From NCBI RefSeq assembly GCF_000341145.1, contig NZ_ANBE01000026.1, positions 891 to 62,603 of the forward strand: a stretch of 61,713 bases of DNA, in the 5' to 3' direction. Position 1 is the stretch's first letter. Each line of letters opens with the position of its first letter. Under the pieces are notes generated by a model. It saw nothing but the letters and a program-made list of their open reading frames with translations, was not told the DNA's origin and did no database searches. Positions 52,530 through 60,055 of this stretch are shown piece after piece. Made by a program: the position numbers and the translations under genes. The DNA is from Nocardiopsis xinjiangensis YIM 90004. Its GTDB lineage: Bacteria; Actinomycetota; Actinomycetes; Streptosporangiales; Streptosporangiaceae.

Positions 52530-53540
52530 CTAGCCCTGAGGGATCAGCTGGTCGTTCTCCCCGATCCAGGACATACGGCGCATGGGCAGGTAGACCAGCC
52601 AGGCGACCAGCGCCGGAAGAACGAACTGGAAGGCCGCGATGAGCAGCAGCACTTCCACGCTGAAACCCATCGTCTCGATGGTCATGAGCGGGCCGACGAA
52701 ACCGGCGGTGCCCATACCGGCACCCGCGGCGTTGCTCTCCACCGCGAAACCCACCGTCGCGATGGGGGCCAGTACGGCGCCCGCGACCGTCGGCGGGATG
52801 AACAGGAGCGGGTTGCGCACGATGTTGGGCACTTGAAGCATCGAGGTTCCCAACCCGAGCGAGACCACCCCACCCCAGCCGTTCTCCCGGAACCCGGTGA
52901 CCGCGAAGCCGATCATCTGCGCGGCACAACCGATCATCGCCGCCCCTGCGGCGAGTCCGCTCAGGTCCATCATGACCGCGATGGCCGCGCTGGAGATGGG
53001 CAGGGTCAGCGCGATGCCCATGAGGACGGCGACCACGATGCTCATCAGCACCGGCTGCTGTTCGGTGGCCCACATGATGATCTGGCCGAGGCCGCGCATA
53101 CCGCTGTCGATGGCCGGGCCGGCCGCCCAGGACACCCCGAAACCGGCCAGTACGGTCACCGACGGGGTCAACACGATGTCCAGGCGCGTGCGCTGGGAGA
53201 CCAGCTTGCCGATCTCGGTGGCCAGCACCGCGGCCAGGAAGGCCCCGGCCGGGCCGCCCAGTTCGGCGCCGAAGGCACCGGTGGCCACCGCCGAGAACAG
53301 CACCAGCGACGGTGCCTTCAACGAGTAGCTGACGGCCGCGCCGATGGCCGGGCCCATCATCGCCATCGTCATGGTCCCGGCCTCGGCCAACCAGCCGAGA
53401 CCGGCCTGTTCGCCGACCGTCTGCAGGATCAGACCGATGATCAGCGACGAGAACAGTCCCAGCGCCATGTAGGACAGCGCCGTGACGAAGTAGGTGTGCA
53501 GCGAGGGGTAGACCCCGCGGGAGGCGAGGAACTCTCTCAT
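52530..53540 (-). CDS. PTS-IIC-like membrane protein, candidate nicotinate transporter
   Basis: 336-aa polytopic membrane protein with about 9-10 helices (YFVTALSYMALGLFSSLII, PVLMSIVVAVLMGIALTLP, LLLIAAFQFVLPALVAWL). GMGTAGFVGPLMTIETMG, PNIVRNPLLFIPPTVAG and ISSAAIAVMMDLSGLAAGAA resemble the PTS_EIIC_2 family, which lacks fused IIA/IIB domains. No PTS phosphocarrier genes are nearby, so it probably works without phosphorylation. Lying inside the nic operon, with the NicE stop 1 nt before its ATG, it is the only membrane protein there and the best candidate for import of nicotinate or 6-hydroxynicotinate. That role is inferred. Confidence 0.85.
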   Translation of the reverse strand: MREFLASRGVYPSLHTYFVTALSYMALGLFSSLIIGLILQTVGEQAGLGWLAEAGTMTMAMMGPAIGAAVSYSLKAPSLVLFSAVATGAFGAELGGPAGAFLAAVLATEIGKLVSQRTRLDIVLTPSVTVLAGFGVSWAAGPAIDSGMRGLGQIIMWATEQQPVLMSIVVAVLMGIALTLPISSAAIAVMMDLSGLAAGAAMIGCAAQMIGFAVTGFRENGWGGVVSLGLGTSMLQVPNIVRNPLLFIPPTVAGAVLAPIATVGFAVESNAAGAGMGTAGFVGPLMTIETMGFSVEVLLLIAAFQFVLPALVAWLVYLPMRRMSWIGENDQLIPQG

Positions 53541-53541
53541 G

Positions 53542-54303
53542 TCAGTTCCCGGGGTAGTTGCCGCTGAGCAGACTGCCGGCGTCGGGGACCTCGGTCCGCA
53601 GGCCGAGCTCGCTGAGCAGCCGGTGGGTGGTCGCGGTCGCCGCCGAGAGTACGGGCAGGTCCACGCGCTTCTCCAGGGCGGGGATCGCCGGCAGCGACGG
53701 CATCTGCACACACGCCGAGGTCACCAGCGCATCGGCCCGGCTCAGGTCCAGCCGTCTGCTGTGCTGTTCCAGATCGGCCGGGTCGAGCCCGGCGACCGCG
53801 AGGTTGTCCGGTACCTCCAGGCTGAGCGCGTCGACCACCTCGGTCCCGCTGTCCTCGATGTAGTCGGCGACCATCTTGGTCAGCGGCTTCATGTAGGGCG
53901 TGATGATGGCGACGCGCTCGGCCCCCAGCGCCGAGATCCCCGACAGCAGGGCCCCGGCGCTGGACACGACCGGAGCGGAGGCGCCCTCGGCGTCGAGCAC
54001 GTCGCTGATGGTGTCCTCGGCCGTGCAGTGGTATCCGGGCCCCTGGGCCATGATGGCGACCAGGCACGCCGACGCCACGACGTGCGGACGCGCGTCCGCC
54101 AGTTCGGCGGCGGCGCGCTCGCTCTGCTGGTTCATCGACCGCAGCTGCTCGGGCGTCACCTGCTGCATGCGGGTCCGTGCGCTGTGAAAGGTGAAGCGTT
54201 CCTCGGGCCGCTCCGCCTCCCGCGCACGCAGCATGCGCGGGAGTTCGGTCTCCATGGTCAGGTTGGAGCTGGGAACGACCAGGCCGATCCGGTAGTCGGT
54301 CAC
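53542..54303 (-). CDS. nicE: Maleate cis-trans isomerase
   Basis: 253-aa enzyme of the Asp/Glu racemase superfamily that turns maleate into fumarate, the last step of the pathway. YRIGLVVPSSNLTMETELPR is the family start; the catalytic cysteines are in VASACLVAIMAQGPG and ALVTSACVQMPSLPAI, and GALLSGISALGAERVAIITP completes the pattern. GTG start at 54303 after GAGGAGGAA. Arylmalonate decarboxylases and racemases are relatives, but both cysteines and the operon fit maleate isomerase. Confidence 0.94.
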   Translation of the reverse strand: MTDYRIGLVVPSSNLTMETELPRMLRAREAERPEERFTFHSARTRMQQVTPEQLRSMNQQSERAAAELADARPHVVASACLVAIMAQGPGYHCTAEDTISDVLDAEGASAPVVSSAGALLSGISALGAERVAIITPYMKPLTKMVADYIEDSGTEVVDALSLEVPDNLAVAGLDPADLEQHSRRLDLSRADALVTSACVQMPSLPAIPALEKRVDLPVLSAATATTHRLLSELGLRTEVPDAGSLLSGNYPGN

Positions 54304-54347
54304 CGGTTCCTCCTCGGTTGGGTGTGCGCGGCGGTGCCGGCAGGGGG

Positions 54348-55379
54348 TCAGCGGCGTCCGGTCGGACGCATCTCGGGCACGGTGATGTCGCCGTCCACCA
54401 CGATCGGCTCATCGTCCAGGTAGAGGCTGCAGTTGCGCATCGGGATGTCGAAGTGGCAGGGGGTGTCGTTGGGCCCGCCCAGTTCGTTGTTGGGGCCGAT
54501 GGAGAACATGACGTTGCCGTAGAAGGAGCGCAGCTCCATGCCCATGCCGCCGGGGAACTGTGTCAGTCCGTGCCAGTGGGCGCGCTCGTCCAGTCCCCAA
54601 CCCACGTGCGACATTCCGTAGCCGCGCGGGTCGTCGAAGGAGGCGATGTAGGAGGACAGGAGCTCGGCGTCCAGGCCGCCGCTGATGTCGGTGATGAAGC
54701 CCTTCTCGATCTTCAGGGTCACCGGCGTCTGCACGTAGGTGTTGAAGGGCAGCAGGACATCGCCCGGGGAGAGCACGATGGTGCCGTCCACCCCGTCGTC
54801 GGCCCCGCCGGTGAAGACGAAGGCGGCCGGCCAGTGGTCCCAGCGGCCCGGGGTGTCGGTGTAGCCGTACTCGCTCATGGTCGGGTACACGCCGAGCTTG
54901 TAGGTCACGTCGGTGCCGGCGGGGCTGGTGATGCGCATGGTCTTGGCCTTGGCCAGGAGTTCTGCACCGTGCTCGACCCGCTCGCGCAGCTCGCGGGTGG
55001 GCATCAGGCGGGACAGCAGCTCGGGCGGCTCGACCACGGTCAGGATGCGGGTGTCGGCGCCCTGGATCTCGAACTGCTCCTTGCTGAACAGCAGGAACGT
55101 CAGGTCGATGAGCATGTCGGACTGCTTGAGGGCGTCGACGGCGACCTGGTTGCCGGCCAGGCCGGACTGGCCGACCGCCCACGCGCCGGCGTCACCGCGT
55201 GCGCTGGGAAGGCGCATGTGGAAGGTGTTCGCGCCGAGCTCCTGGGCGGCGAAGAGGAAGGCGTCGGCGAGGTCGCTGCGCTCGCTCCCCTGGGAGAGCA
55301 CCGCCACGGTCTCGCCGTCGCGGACACCGCTGAGGGACAGCTGGCGCACGCACATGTCGTTGAGGTTGTTCTGGTCCAT
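54348..55379 (-). CDS. nicX: 2,5-dihydroxypyridine 5,6-dioxygenase
   Basis: 343-aa non-haem iron dioxygenase that opens 2,5-dihydroxypyridine to N-formylmaleamate. It belongs to the leucyl-aminopeptidase-like family of NicX; blocks shared with the Pseudomonas enzyme include RILTVVEPPELLSRLMPT, YPTMSEYGYTDTPGRWDHWP, EIEKGFIT-like IEKGFITDISGGLDAE, YGMSHVGWGLDERAHW and DTPCHFDIPMRNCSLYLDD. The His and Asp residues in SHVGWG and CHFD are the probable iron ligands. ATG at 55379 with GGAGGAG. It is the first gene of the operon and is divergent from the MarR gene. Confidence 0.95.
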   Translation of the reverse strand: MDQNNLNDMCVRQLSLSGVRDGETVAVLSQGSERSDLADAFLFAAQELGANTFHMRLPSARGDAGAWAVGQSGLAGNQVAVDALKQSDMLIDLTFLLFSKEQFEIQGADTRILTVVEPPELLSRLMPTRELRERVEHGAELLAKAKTMRITSPAGTDVTYKLGVYPTMSEYGYTDTPGRWDHWPAAFVFTGGADDGVDGTIVLSPGDVLLPFNTYVQTPVTLKIEKGFITDISGGLDAELLSSYIASFDDPRGYGMSHVGWGLDERAHWHGLTQFPGGMGMELRSFYGNVMFSIGPNNELGGPNDTPCHFDIPMRNCSLYLDDEPIVVDGDITVPEMRPTGRR

Positions 55380-55700
55380 GACTCCTCCAACCGTGGATGG
55401 TTCTCGGTCTTGGCCACGGGGAGAGCCGTGACCACCCGCAGATCGTCAGTACTCAAACAATCCGTATGCTGACTATCTACTGTGACGGGACACACGTCAA
55501 GAGGTTCTGTGTAAAGTTCGGTTCGCGTGATGTTCCCGTGGCGTTCAGTGAAGGCAGGCGCGAATCGATCGCTGTCCCGCGCGGTATAGGGTCGCCCCCG
55601 GCTCGACCGCGAAGCACTGCGCCGTCCGGGCTGCCGGCCCGTTCAGCCCGGCAGGAAGTCTGCGAATCGAAGGAGACGAACAGTGGGAGGTAGCGACCGG
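55380..55700. promoter_or_regulatory. nic operon / MarR divergent control region
   Basis: 320 nt between nicX and the MarR gene, AT-richer in the part next to nicX. The best operator-like signal is GTCAGTAC (55445-55452) facing GTATGCTGAC (55464-55473), an imperfect inverted repeat with an 11-nt spacer, 66 nt before nicX. TACTGTGAC and TCAAACAATCC nearby may be promoter parts. The arms are not perfect, so the site is tentative. Confidence 0.5.
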
Positions 55701-56207
55701 ATGGACCCCGCACCCGGCCATACGGACGGGCAGAGCCAGTCACAACCGGACATACCACCTGAGCTGCTCGCCGCCCCCGGTTACCTGGTACGACGGCTCT
55801 ACCAGACCTACACCGCACTGTGGGGCAGCATCGTCCACTCCACGCTCACCGGCCCGCAGTTCGCCGTGATGCGCGCGATCCGGCGCACGCCCGGGGGCGA
55901 CCAGGGTTCGTTGGCGTCCATGGCCGCGCTCGACCGCTCCACCATGGCCGACGTCGCCCGCAGGCTGGACCGCCGCCAACTCATCGAACGCCGCACCTGC
56001 ACCAGCGACACCCGGCGCAAACTCCTCTACCTCACCGCCGAGGGGGAGAAGATCCTCTCGGAGACGGCAGCGCACGCGGCCCATCTCGACGAGCTGCTGC
56101 TGGCCGAATTCTCCCCGGAGGAGCGCGCGCGGGTGGTGGGCGACCTGCTCAACCTCTCCGAGGCCTGGGAACGGCTCGCGGAGGAAGACCCCTCCGAAAA
56201 CGGGTGA
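55701..56207 (+). CDS. MarR family regulator of the nic operon
   Basis: 168-aa MarR-type dimeric regulator, probably the nicotinate-responsive repressor (NicR role). HTH: GSLASMAALDRSTMADVARR, then LDRRQLIERRTCTSDTRRKL and YLTAEGEKIL, the usual wing. The ATG at 55701 has GGGAGG 10 nt upstream and is preferred to a GTG at 55683, which precedes that site. It reads away from nicX across a shared control region, the typical layout for a MarR repressor of a degradation operon. A hairpin follows. The effector is inferred, probably nicotinate or 6-hydroxynicotinate. Confidence 0.9.
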   Translation: MDPAPGHTDGQSQSQPDIPPELLAAPGYLVRRLYQTYTALWGSIVHSTLTGPQFAVMRAIRRTPGGDQGSLASMAALDRSTMADVARRLDRRQLIERRTCTSDTRRKLLYLTAEGEKILSETAAHAAHLDELLLAEFSPEERARVVGDLLNLSEAWERLAEEDPSENG

Positions 56208-56239
56208 GGGCGCCCCGGCCTCCCGCATTCCGAAAAGAA

Positions 56240-56293
56240 GGGGCTCCTCGGCGGAACAGCCATGCCCCACGCCAACCGGCCCCGAGGAGCGCC
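56240..56293 (+). terminator. Hairpin after the MarR gene
   Basis: GGGGCTCCTCGG (56240-56251) faces CCGAGGAGCGCC (56282-56293), 11 of 12 pairs, with a 30-nt loop. The long loop weakens it. The remaining 300 nt to the amidase gene are AT-richer and presumably hold its promoter. Confidence 0.45.
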
Positions 56294-56596
56294 TTCCTCT
56301 CTGTCGAAGTGATGCGGTCCCCGCGGAAAGGGCCCGGACATCGAAGGCAGGAGGACGCCGGACACCCCCGGCCCGCCCGGCGCCGGCGGCCCTTGCCCCG
56401 CAGCCGGCCAAAGCCCGACAAATGGCACCGGATACATTTCGGTTCGAAGTTGCATTAACAACAGGATCCCTCGAAACATACTCACGGCAAACACGCCGAA
56501 GCCGCCTGATCGATATCTCGCAGATACAGACAAGAACACCGGGATCCTGTTATCTTTCTTGTGCTCCAAATCCCCCCGTGAATATTGGACGGAAAG

Positions 56597-57421
56597 ATGT
56601 CACGCGAAAACGAGAGCCGCCCCCACTTCCTCTCCCGACGCGGCATGCTCCTCACTTCTGCGGCGGCCGCAGGAACCATGGCCCTCAGCGGGCTCCCCTC
56701 CCCTGCTCAGGCGCAGACCTCCGCCGCCGCCGCACCGTTCCCCACCATCCGCAACCGCTCCGCCTGGAACGCCCGGGCCCCGCGCAGCACCCCGGGGACG
56801 GTCGCCGGGGCGCCGACCTACATCGTGGTGCACCACACCGCGACCGCGAATCAGACCGACTACTCCCTGGCGCGTGCCTACTCGCTCTCCCGCGGCATCC
56901 AGAACTGGCACATGGACAACAACGGCTGGATCGACAGCGGCCAGCAGTTCACCATCAGCCGCGGCGGCCACATCATGGAGGGCCGCTCCGGTTCGCTGCT
57001 GGCGGTCGACGGCGGCTACCACCTGGTCGGCACACACGTGGCCAACTACAACGGGGTCGCCGTCGGTATCGAGAACGAGGGCACCTACAACACGGTCGGT
57101 CCGACCGGTGCGCTGTGGAGTTCCCTCATCGAGACCTGCGCCTGGCTGTGCTACTTCTACGGCCGCCCCACCAGCGCGATCGTCGGCCACCGGGACCTCG
57201 GCTCCACCCAGTGCCCCGGCAACCAGCTGTACAGCATGCTGCCCATCCTGCGCAGTGACGTCAGCAACTACCTCAGCAACCACAGCATGACCCTGTCCGC
57301 ACCGGAGCTCTCGGGCTCGGAGATCCCCCCACGCCCGGAGGTTCCCGCCGACGAGCCCGTGGTGGCTTACGAGCACGGTCCCGCACTCGGTTCGGACGAC
57401 ATCAACGCACACGAGGGCTGA
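56597..57421 (+). CDS. Tat-exported N-acetylmuramoyl-L-alanine amidase (PGRP/Amidase_2)
   Basis: 274-aa secreted cell-wall hydrolase. The signal SRRGMLLTSAAAAG with twin arginines is of the Tat type, cleaved near AQAQ. The zinc amidase domain covers about residues 50-230: YIVVHHTATANQTD (first His ligand), YHLVGTHVANYNGVAVGIEN, IVGHRDLGSTQCPGNQLY (second His and the Cys ligand). It cleaves the amide between MurNAc and L-alanine. The C-terminal 40 residues are Pro/Glu-rich and unordered. ATG at 56597 with GGAAAG just before; a TTG 12 nt upstream is less likely. Confidence 0.93.
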   Translation: MSRENESRPHFLSRRGMLLTSAAAAGTMALSGLPSPAQAQTSAAAAPFPTIRNRSAWNARAPRSTPGTVAGAPTYIVVHHTATANQTDYSLARAYSLSRGIQNWHMDNNGWIDSGQQFTISRGGHIMEGRSGSLLAVDGGYHLVGTHVANYNGVAVGIENEGTYNTVGPTGALWSSLIETCAWLCYFYGRPTSAIVGHRDLGSTQCPGNQLYSMLPILRSDVSNYLSNHSMTLSAPELSGSEIPPRPEVPADEPVVAYEHGPALGSDDINAHEG

Positions 57422-57576
57422 GCCCTGGGGCCCGGACCGCGACCGGCCAGGCGTGCACCGGTCCGGGCCCCGTTCCTCGGCCCGGGTTCTGTCCCCGCAG
57501 GGTCCTCCCCGACCGGGCACCCTCCGTTCGTCGGACGCGCCGAGCCGCCGGAAGCCGACCAGGGCGACACCGGCCC

Positions 57577-58335
57577 TCACACGGGGACCGGCAGGAGAAA
57601 GCACGAAACACCGGGTGAGCACAGCACGGAGACAGGCTCCCGAACCATCGGTTCCACGCCGGCCGCGGCCAACAGGTCACCGTCGTGGTGCAGGAGCTGC
57701 GCCCGATACAGCGGCCAGGGACGGTGGCTGATCCGCAGCCACCACGTGCGCCCCAGATGCCTCGTGTGCAGCCCCCAACGCGCGGTGAGGAAACGTTCCA
57801 GGTCCCCGTGCTCGCCCAGGGCCTGCCCCACTCGCAGGGACCACGATCCCCGAGCCGCCCCGGGGAACCGGCGCCGGACCGCGCCCGCACGGCGACCGCC
57901 CGGGCCGCGGCGCAAAGAGACGTCCGACCAGGTGTAGGGCAGCCCCGTCACGGCTCGGGCGGAGGAGGCCACGACGGCGGAGTCGGCATCCATCGTCAGG
58001 AACACCACCCCGCGGCGCCCGTGGTCGTCGACGGAGTACAGGCGCACGTTCACCTCACCGAACGCCCCGGTGGGCGCCGCGCCCGCGACCAGGGAGCTGC
58101 TCACCCGGAAGGCGACCAGCCCCGCGTAGGTGACCCCGTCGAGGGTGTCGGGCCGGGTGCCCTCGGGCAACAGCGGCGCCACGGCAGCGGGGTCCACCGG
58201 CCAGTGCACGAACGCCACGTCCACCCAGGACTGCCGGACCAGGGCCGGCCCCGGCATCGGCGGCGGGGTCGGGGACAACGTTGCCCGGGACGAGGCGAGC
58301 GGGACCGGAGGGGTGGCGCCGGCGAGGTTCTCCAT
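57577..58335 (-). CDS. DUF2071 (YqjF-like) protein
   Basis: 252-aa protein of the DUF2071/YqjF family, related in fold to acetoacetate decarboxylase. Typical blocks: VRQSWVDVAFVHWPVDPAAV, LLPEGTRPDTLDGVTYAGLV, FGEVNVRLYSVDDHGRRGVV, and ARAVTGLPYTWSDVSLRRG. The lysine used by acetoacetate decarboxylase is not evident, so it is probably not a decarboxylase. Function is unknown; no signal peptide or membrane segment. ATG at 58335. It stands between two exported peptidoglycan/peptide hydrolases on its own transcript. Confidence 0.9.
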   Translation of the reverse strand: MENLAGATPPVPLASSRATLSPTPPPMPGPALVRQSWVDVAFVHWPVDPAAVAPLLPEGTRPDTLDGVTYAGLVAFRVSSSLVAGAAPTGAFGEVNVRLYSVDDHGRRGVVFLTMDADSAVVASSARAVTGLPYTWSDVSLRRGPGGRRAGAVRRRFPGAARGSWSLRVGQALGEHGDLERFLTARWGLHTRHLGRTWWLRISHRPWPLYRAQLLHHDGDLLAAAGVEPMVREPVSVLCSPGVSCFLLPVPV

Positions 58336-58439
58336 GGTTCCATCATGCCGCTCGCCCGCACGAGGGGCCGGTCACGGCCCCCGTGCCTCCGCACAGCTCC
58401 CCCGGGGACTCTGCCGCGTGGGGCCGCCTCGGAAGAGGG

Positions 58440-59102
58440 TCAGGCCTCCGCGATCACCACGGCCCGGTCGTTGCCACGGCCGGATCTCATGGAATCGCGC
58501 AGGTGGCTCTCCGAGTAGCCCGTGATACCGAGGGAGGCGCGGCCGGGGTCGGAGACGGCGATGCCGCCGCCGGTGGTTCCGCGGGCGACGACGTAGTGGC
58601 CGTAGTCGGCGCCGGGGTCACCGATCAGGGTCCCGTGGTGGACGTGCAGGATGACGGACTTGCCGTTCCGTGCCTCGGAAAGCCCGGTGCCGTAGGTTTC
58701 CCGGGAATGGGAAACGTTGTTCTCCGACAGGCCGTCCTCGATATCGGTCAGGTCGGAGCCCCAGTAATCGACGGATTTCTCGTTCGGCCGGCCGTAGGGC
58801 GAAAGACCGGCGTGGACACGGAACTCCATCACCGCGGGCCCACCGTTGTTCACCCCTTCTTCATATTCCGCTGGGTCGTATCCCGAGGCGACCATGGCCA
58901 CGACCCCGGCCGTGGGCCCGCAATTCTCGCTGGACCACGGACCGGTCTGCATCTGGTTGATGACCACGAGGTCGTTCGCGGAAGCCGGGGAGGCCGATGC
59001 GGTAGCGGTTCGCGGTTCCGTGGAGAGCCCGATCCCACCCAGGAGGAGGCCTGCGGCACCCGCGGCCGAGTAGCCGAGGATCTGGCGGCGGTTCATGTCC
59101 AT
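58440..59102 (-). CDS. Tat-exported C39-like cysteine peptidase
   Basis: 220-aa secreted protein. The Tat signal is NRRQILGYSAAGAAGLLLGG, cleaved near ASA. The mature part is a papain-like C39 domain: INQMQTGPWSSENCGPTAGV with the catalytic Cys in ENCGPT, GADYGHYVVARGTTG with the His, and VSDPGRASLGITGYSE with the Asp. Such domains cleave short peptides or peptide bonds in the wall. ATG at 59102 (AAAGGAG 12 nt upstream), with a second ATG two codons in. No self-immunity gene or ABC transporter of the bacteriocin type is beside it, so it is probably not a leader peptidase. Confidence 0.85.
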   Translation of the reverse strand: MDMNRRQILGYSAAGAAGLLLGGIGLSTEPRTATASASPASANDLVVINQMQTGPWSSENCGPTAGVVAMVASGYDPAEYEEGVNNGGPAVMEFRVHAGLSPYGRPNEKSVDYWGSDLTDIEDGLSENNVSHSRETYGTGLSEARNGKSVILHVHHGTLIGDPGADYGHYVVARGTTGGGIAVSDPGRASLGITGYSESHLRDSMRSGRGNDRAVVIAEA

Positions 59103-59363
59103 GGCTGTGAAAGCTCCTTTCTCCATGCTTGCGCCGGCGGCTCGGAAGCCTGTCGCCCTTCCCCTGGCGCCGGACCTTCCAGTAGCTCGAAAGTTTTTTT
59201 CGCTCTTCCGTGCCGGTGCGTATTTAAGCAACGTAGACGCGGAACAAATGAGGGTCAACCCCTTGGACCTCGAAGAAACGATCCAGGCATTTACCCTTCG
59301 TTCCATGTGGTACGCCGTGCATAAAACGGGTCGGAGAAATTCCTCGCACCTTCCACCGGCACC

Positions 59364-59648
59364 GTGGAGGCATCGGCCGGTGTACCGCTCGCCGTGGGAT
59401 GGCTGGTGGTCTCGGGGCAACCGATCGGGCTCTGGGTCACCGGCGGGTTCCGGGCACTGATCGCGGTGCCGCTGCCGTGGCGGGTGGGCCTGCACCTGCG
59501 CAACGCGGCCGCACTGGAACAGGCGGGATGGGAGAAGGCCCGGATCCTGGGGAAGGAGTCCCGGTTGGTGGCCGAACGCGCCCGGACGCGTGAGCGTTCG
59601 CGCATCGCCGGCGACCTCCACGACGCGGTGGGCCACGAGCTGAGCCTG
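59364..59648 (+). pseudogene. Histidine kinase relic
   Basis: Reads GVPLAVGWLVVSGQPIGLWV, ALIAVPLPWRVGLHLRNAAA, RERSRIAGDLHDAVGHELSL, i.e. the last membrane helices and the DHp motif (DLHDAVGHELSL) of a HisKA_3 kinase. It stops right after this motif and runs directly into a response-regulator fragment in another frame, so the ATPase domain was lost by deletion. Confidence 0.8.
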
Positions 59649-59660
59649 CCGACCCTTCGG

Positions 59661-59835
59661 GCGGGCAGGTTCGATCCTGGCGACGGGCCCGGGGATCGAG
59701 GTGGTCGCCGAGGCCTCCGACGGGCGTGAAGCGGTGGAGATGACCAGCGCCTACCGCCCCGACGTGGTTCTGATGGACATCCGTATGCCGGTGATGAACG
59801 GCCTCGACGCGGCCACGGAGACAGGACACCGGTGA
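59661..59835 (+). pseudogene. Response regulator relic
   Basis: Frame reads RAGSILATGPGIEVVAEASD, GREAVEMTSAYRPDVVLMDI, RMPVMNGLDAATETGHR-stop. This is the middle of a NarL-type receiver domain with its phosphoacceptor in VLMDIRMP. The N-terminal acidic pair and the whole HTH are missing. Confidence 0.8.
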
Positions 59836-59929
59836 CCGCCGTGACCGCGGCCTCGCCTTCTCCGAATTCCTTGACGAGAGCGTGGCCTTGCAACGCGAAG
59901 CGCTCGTCCTGGATCGTCGGTGCACCCAT
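59828..59929 (-). pseudogene. ABC ATPase relic, N-terminal 34 codons
   Basis: From an ATG at 59929 (ribosome site GGAAGGCG): MGAPTIQDERFALQGHALVK then EFGEGEAAVTAVTG. This is the beginning of a MacB-type ABC ATPase before its Walker A motif, which is absent. It abuts and overlaps by 8 nt the end of the response-regulator relic, marking a deletion joint. Confidence 0.65.
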
Positions 59930-60055
59930 GTCGCCTTCCCCGGTCGTGTTCCGTGCGAGTTCACGCTAGGGATCGGCGACCGGCGGGCGACACTGGCGGC
60001 AGTAACGGCTCACCCTTGACTTTCGTCATGGCCGGGGTCGTGGGGCCCGGGGCGG

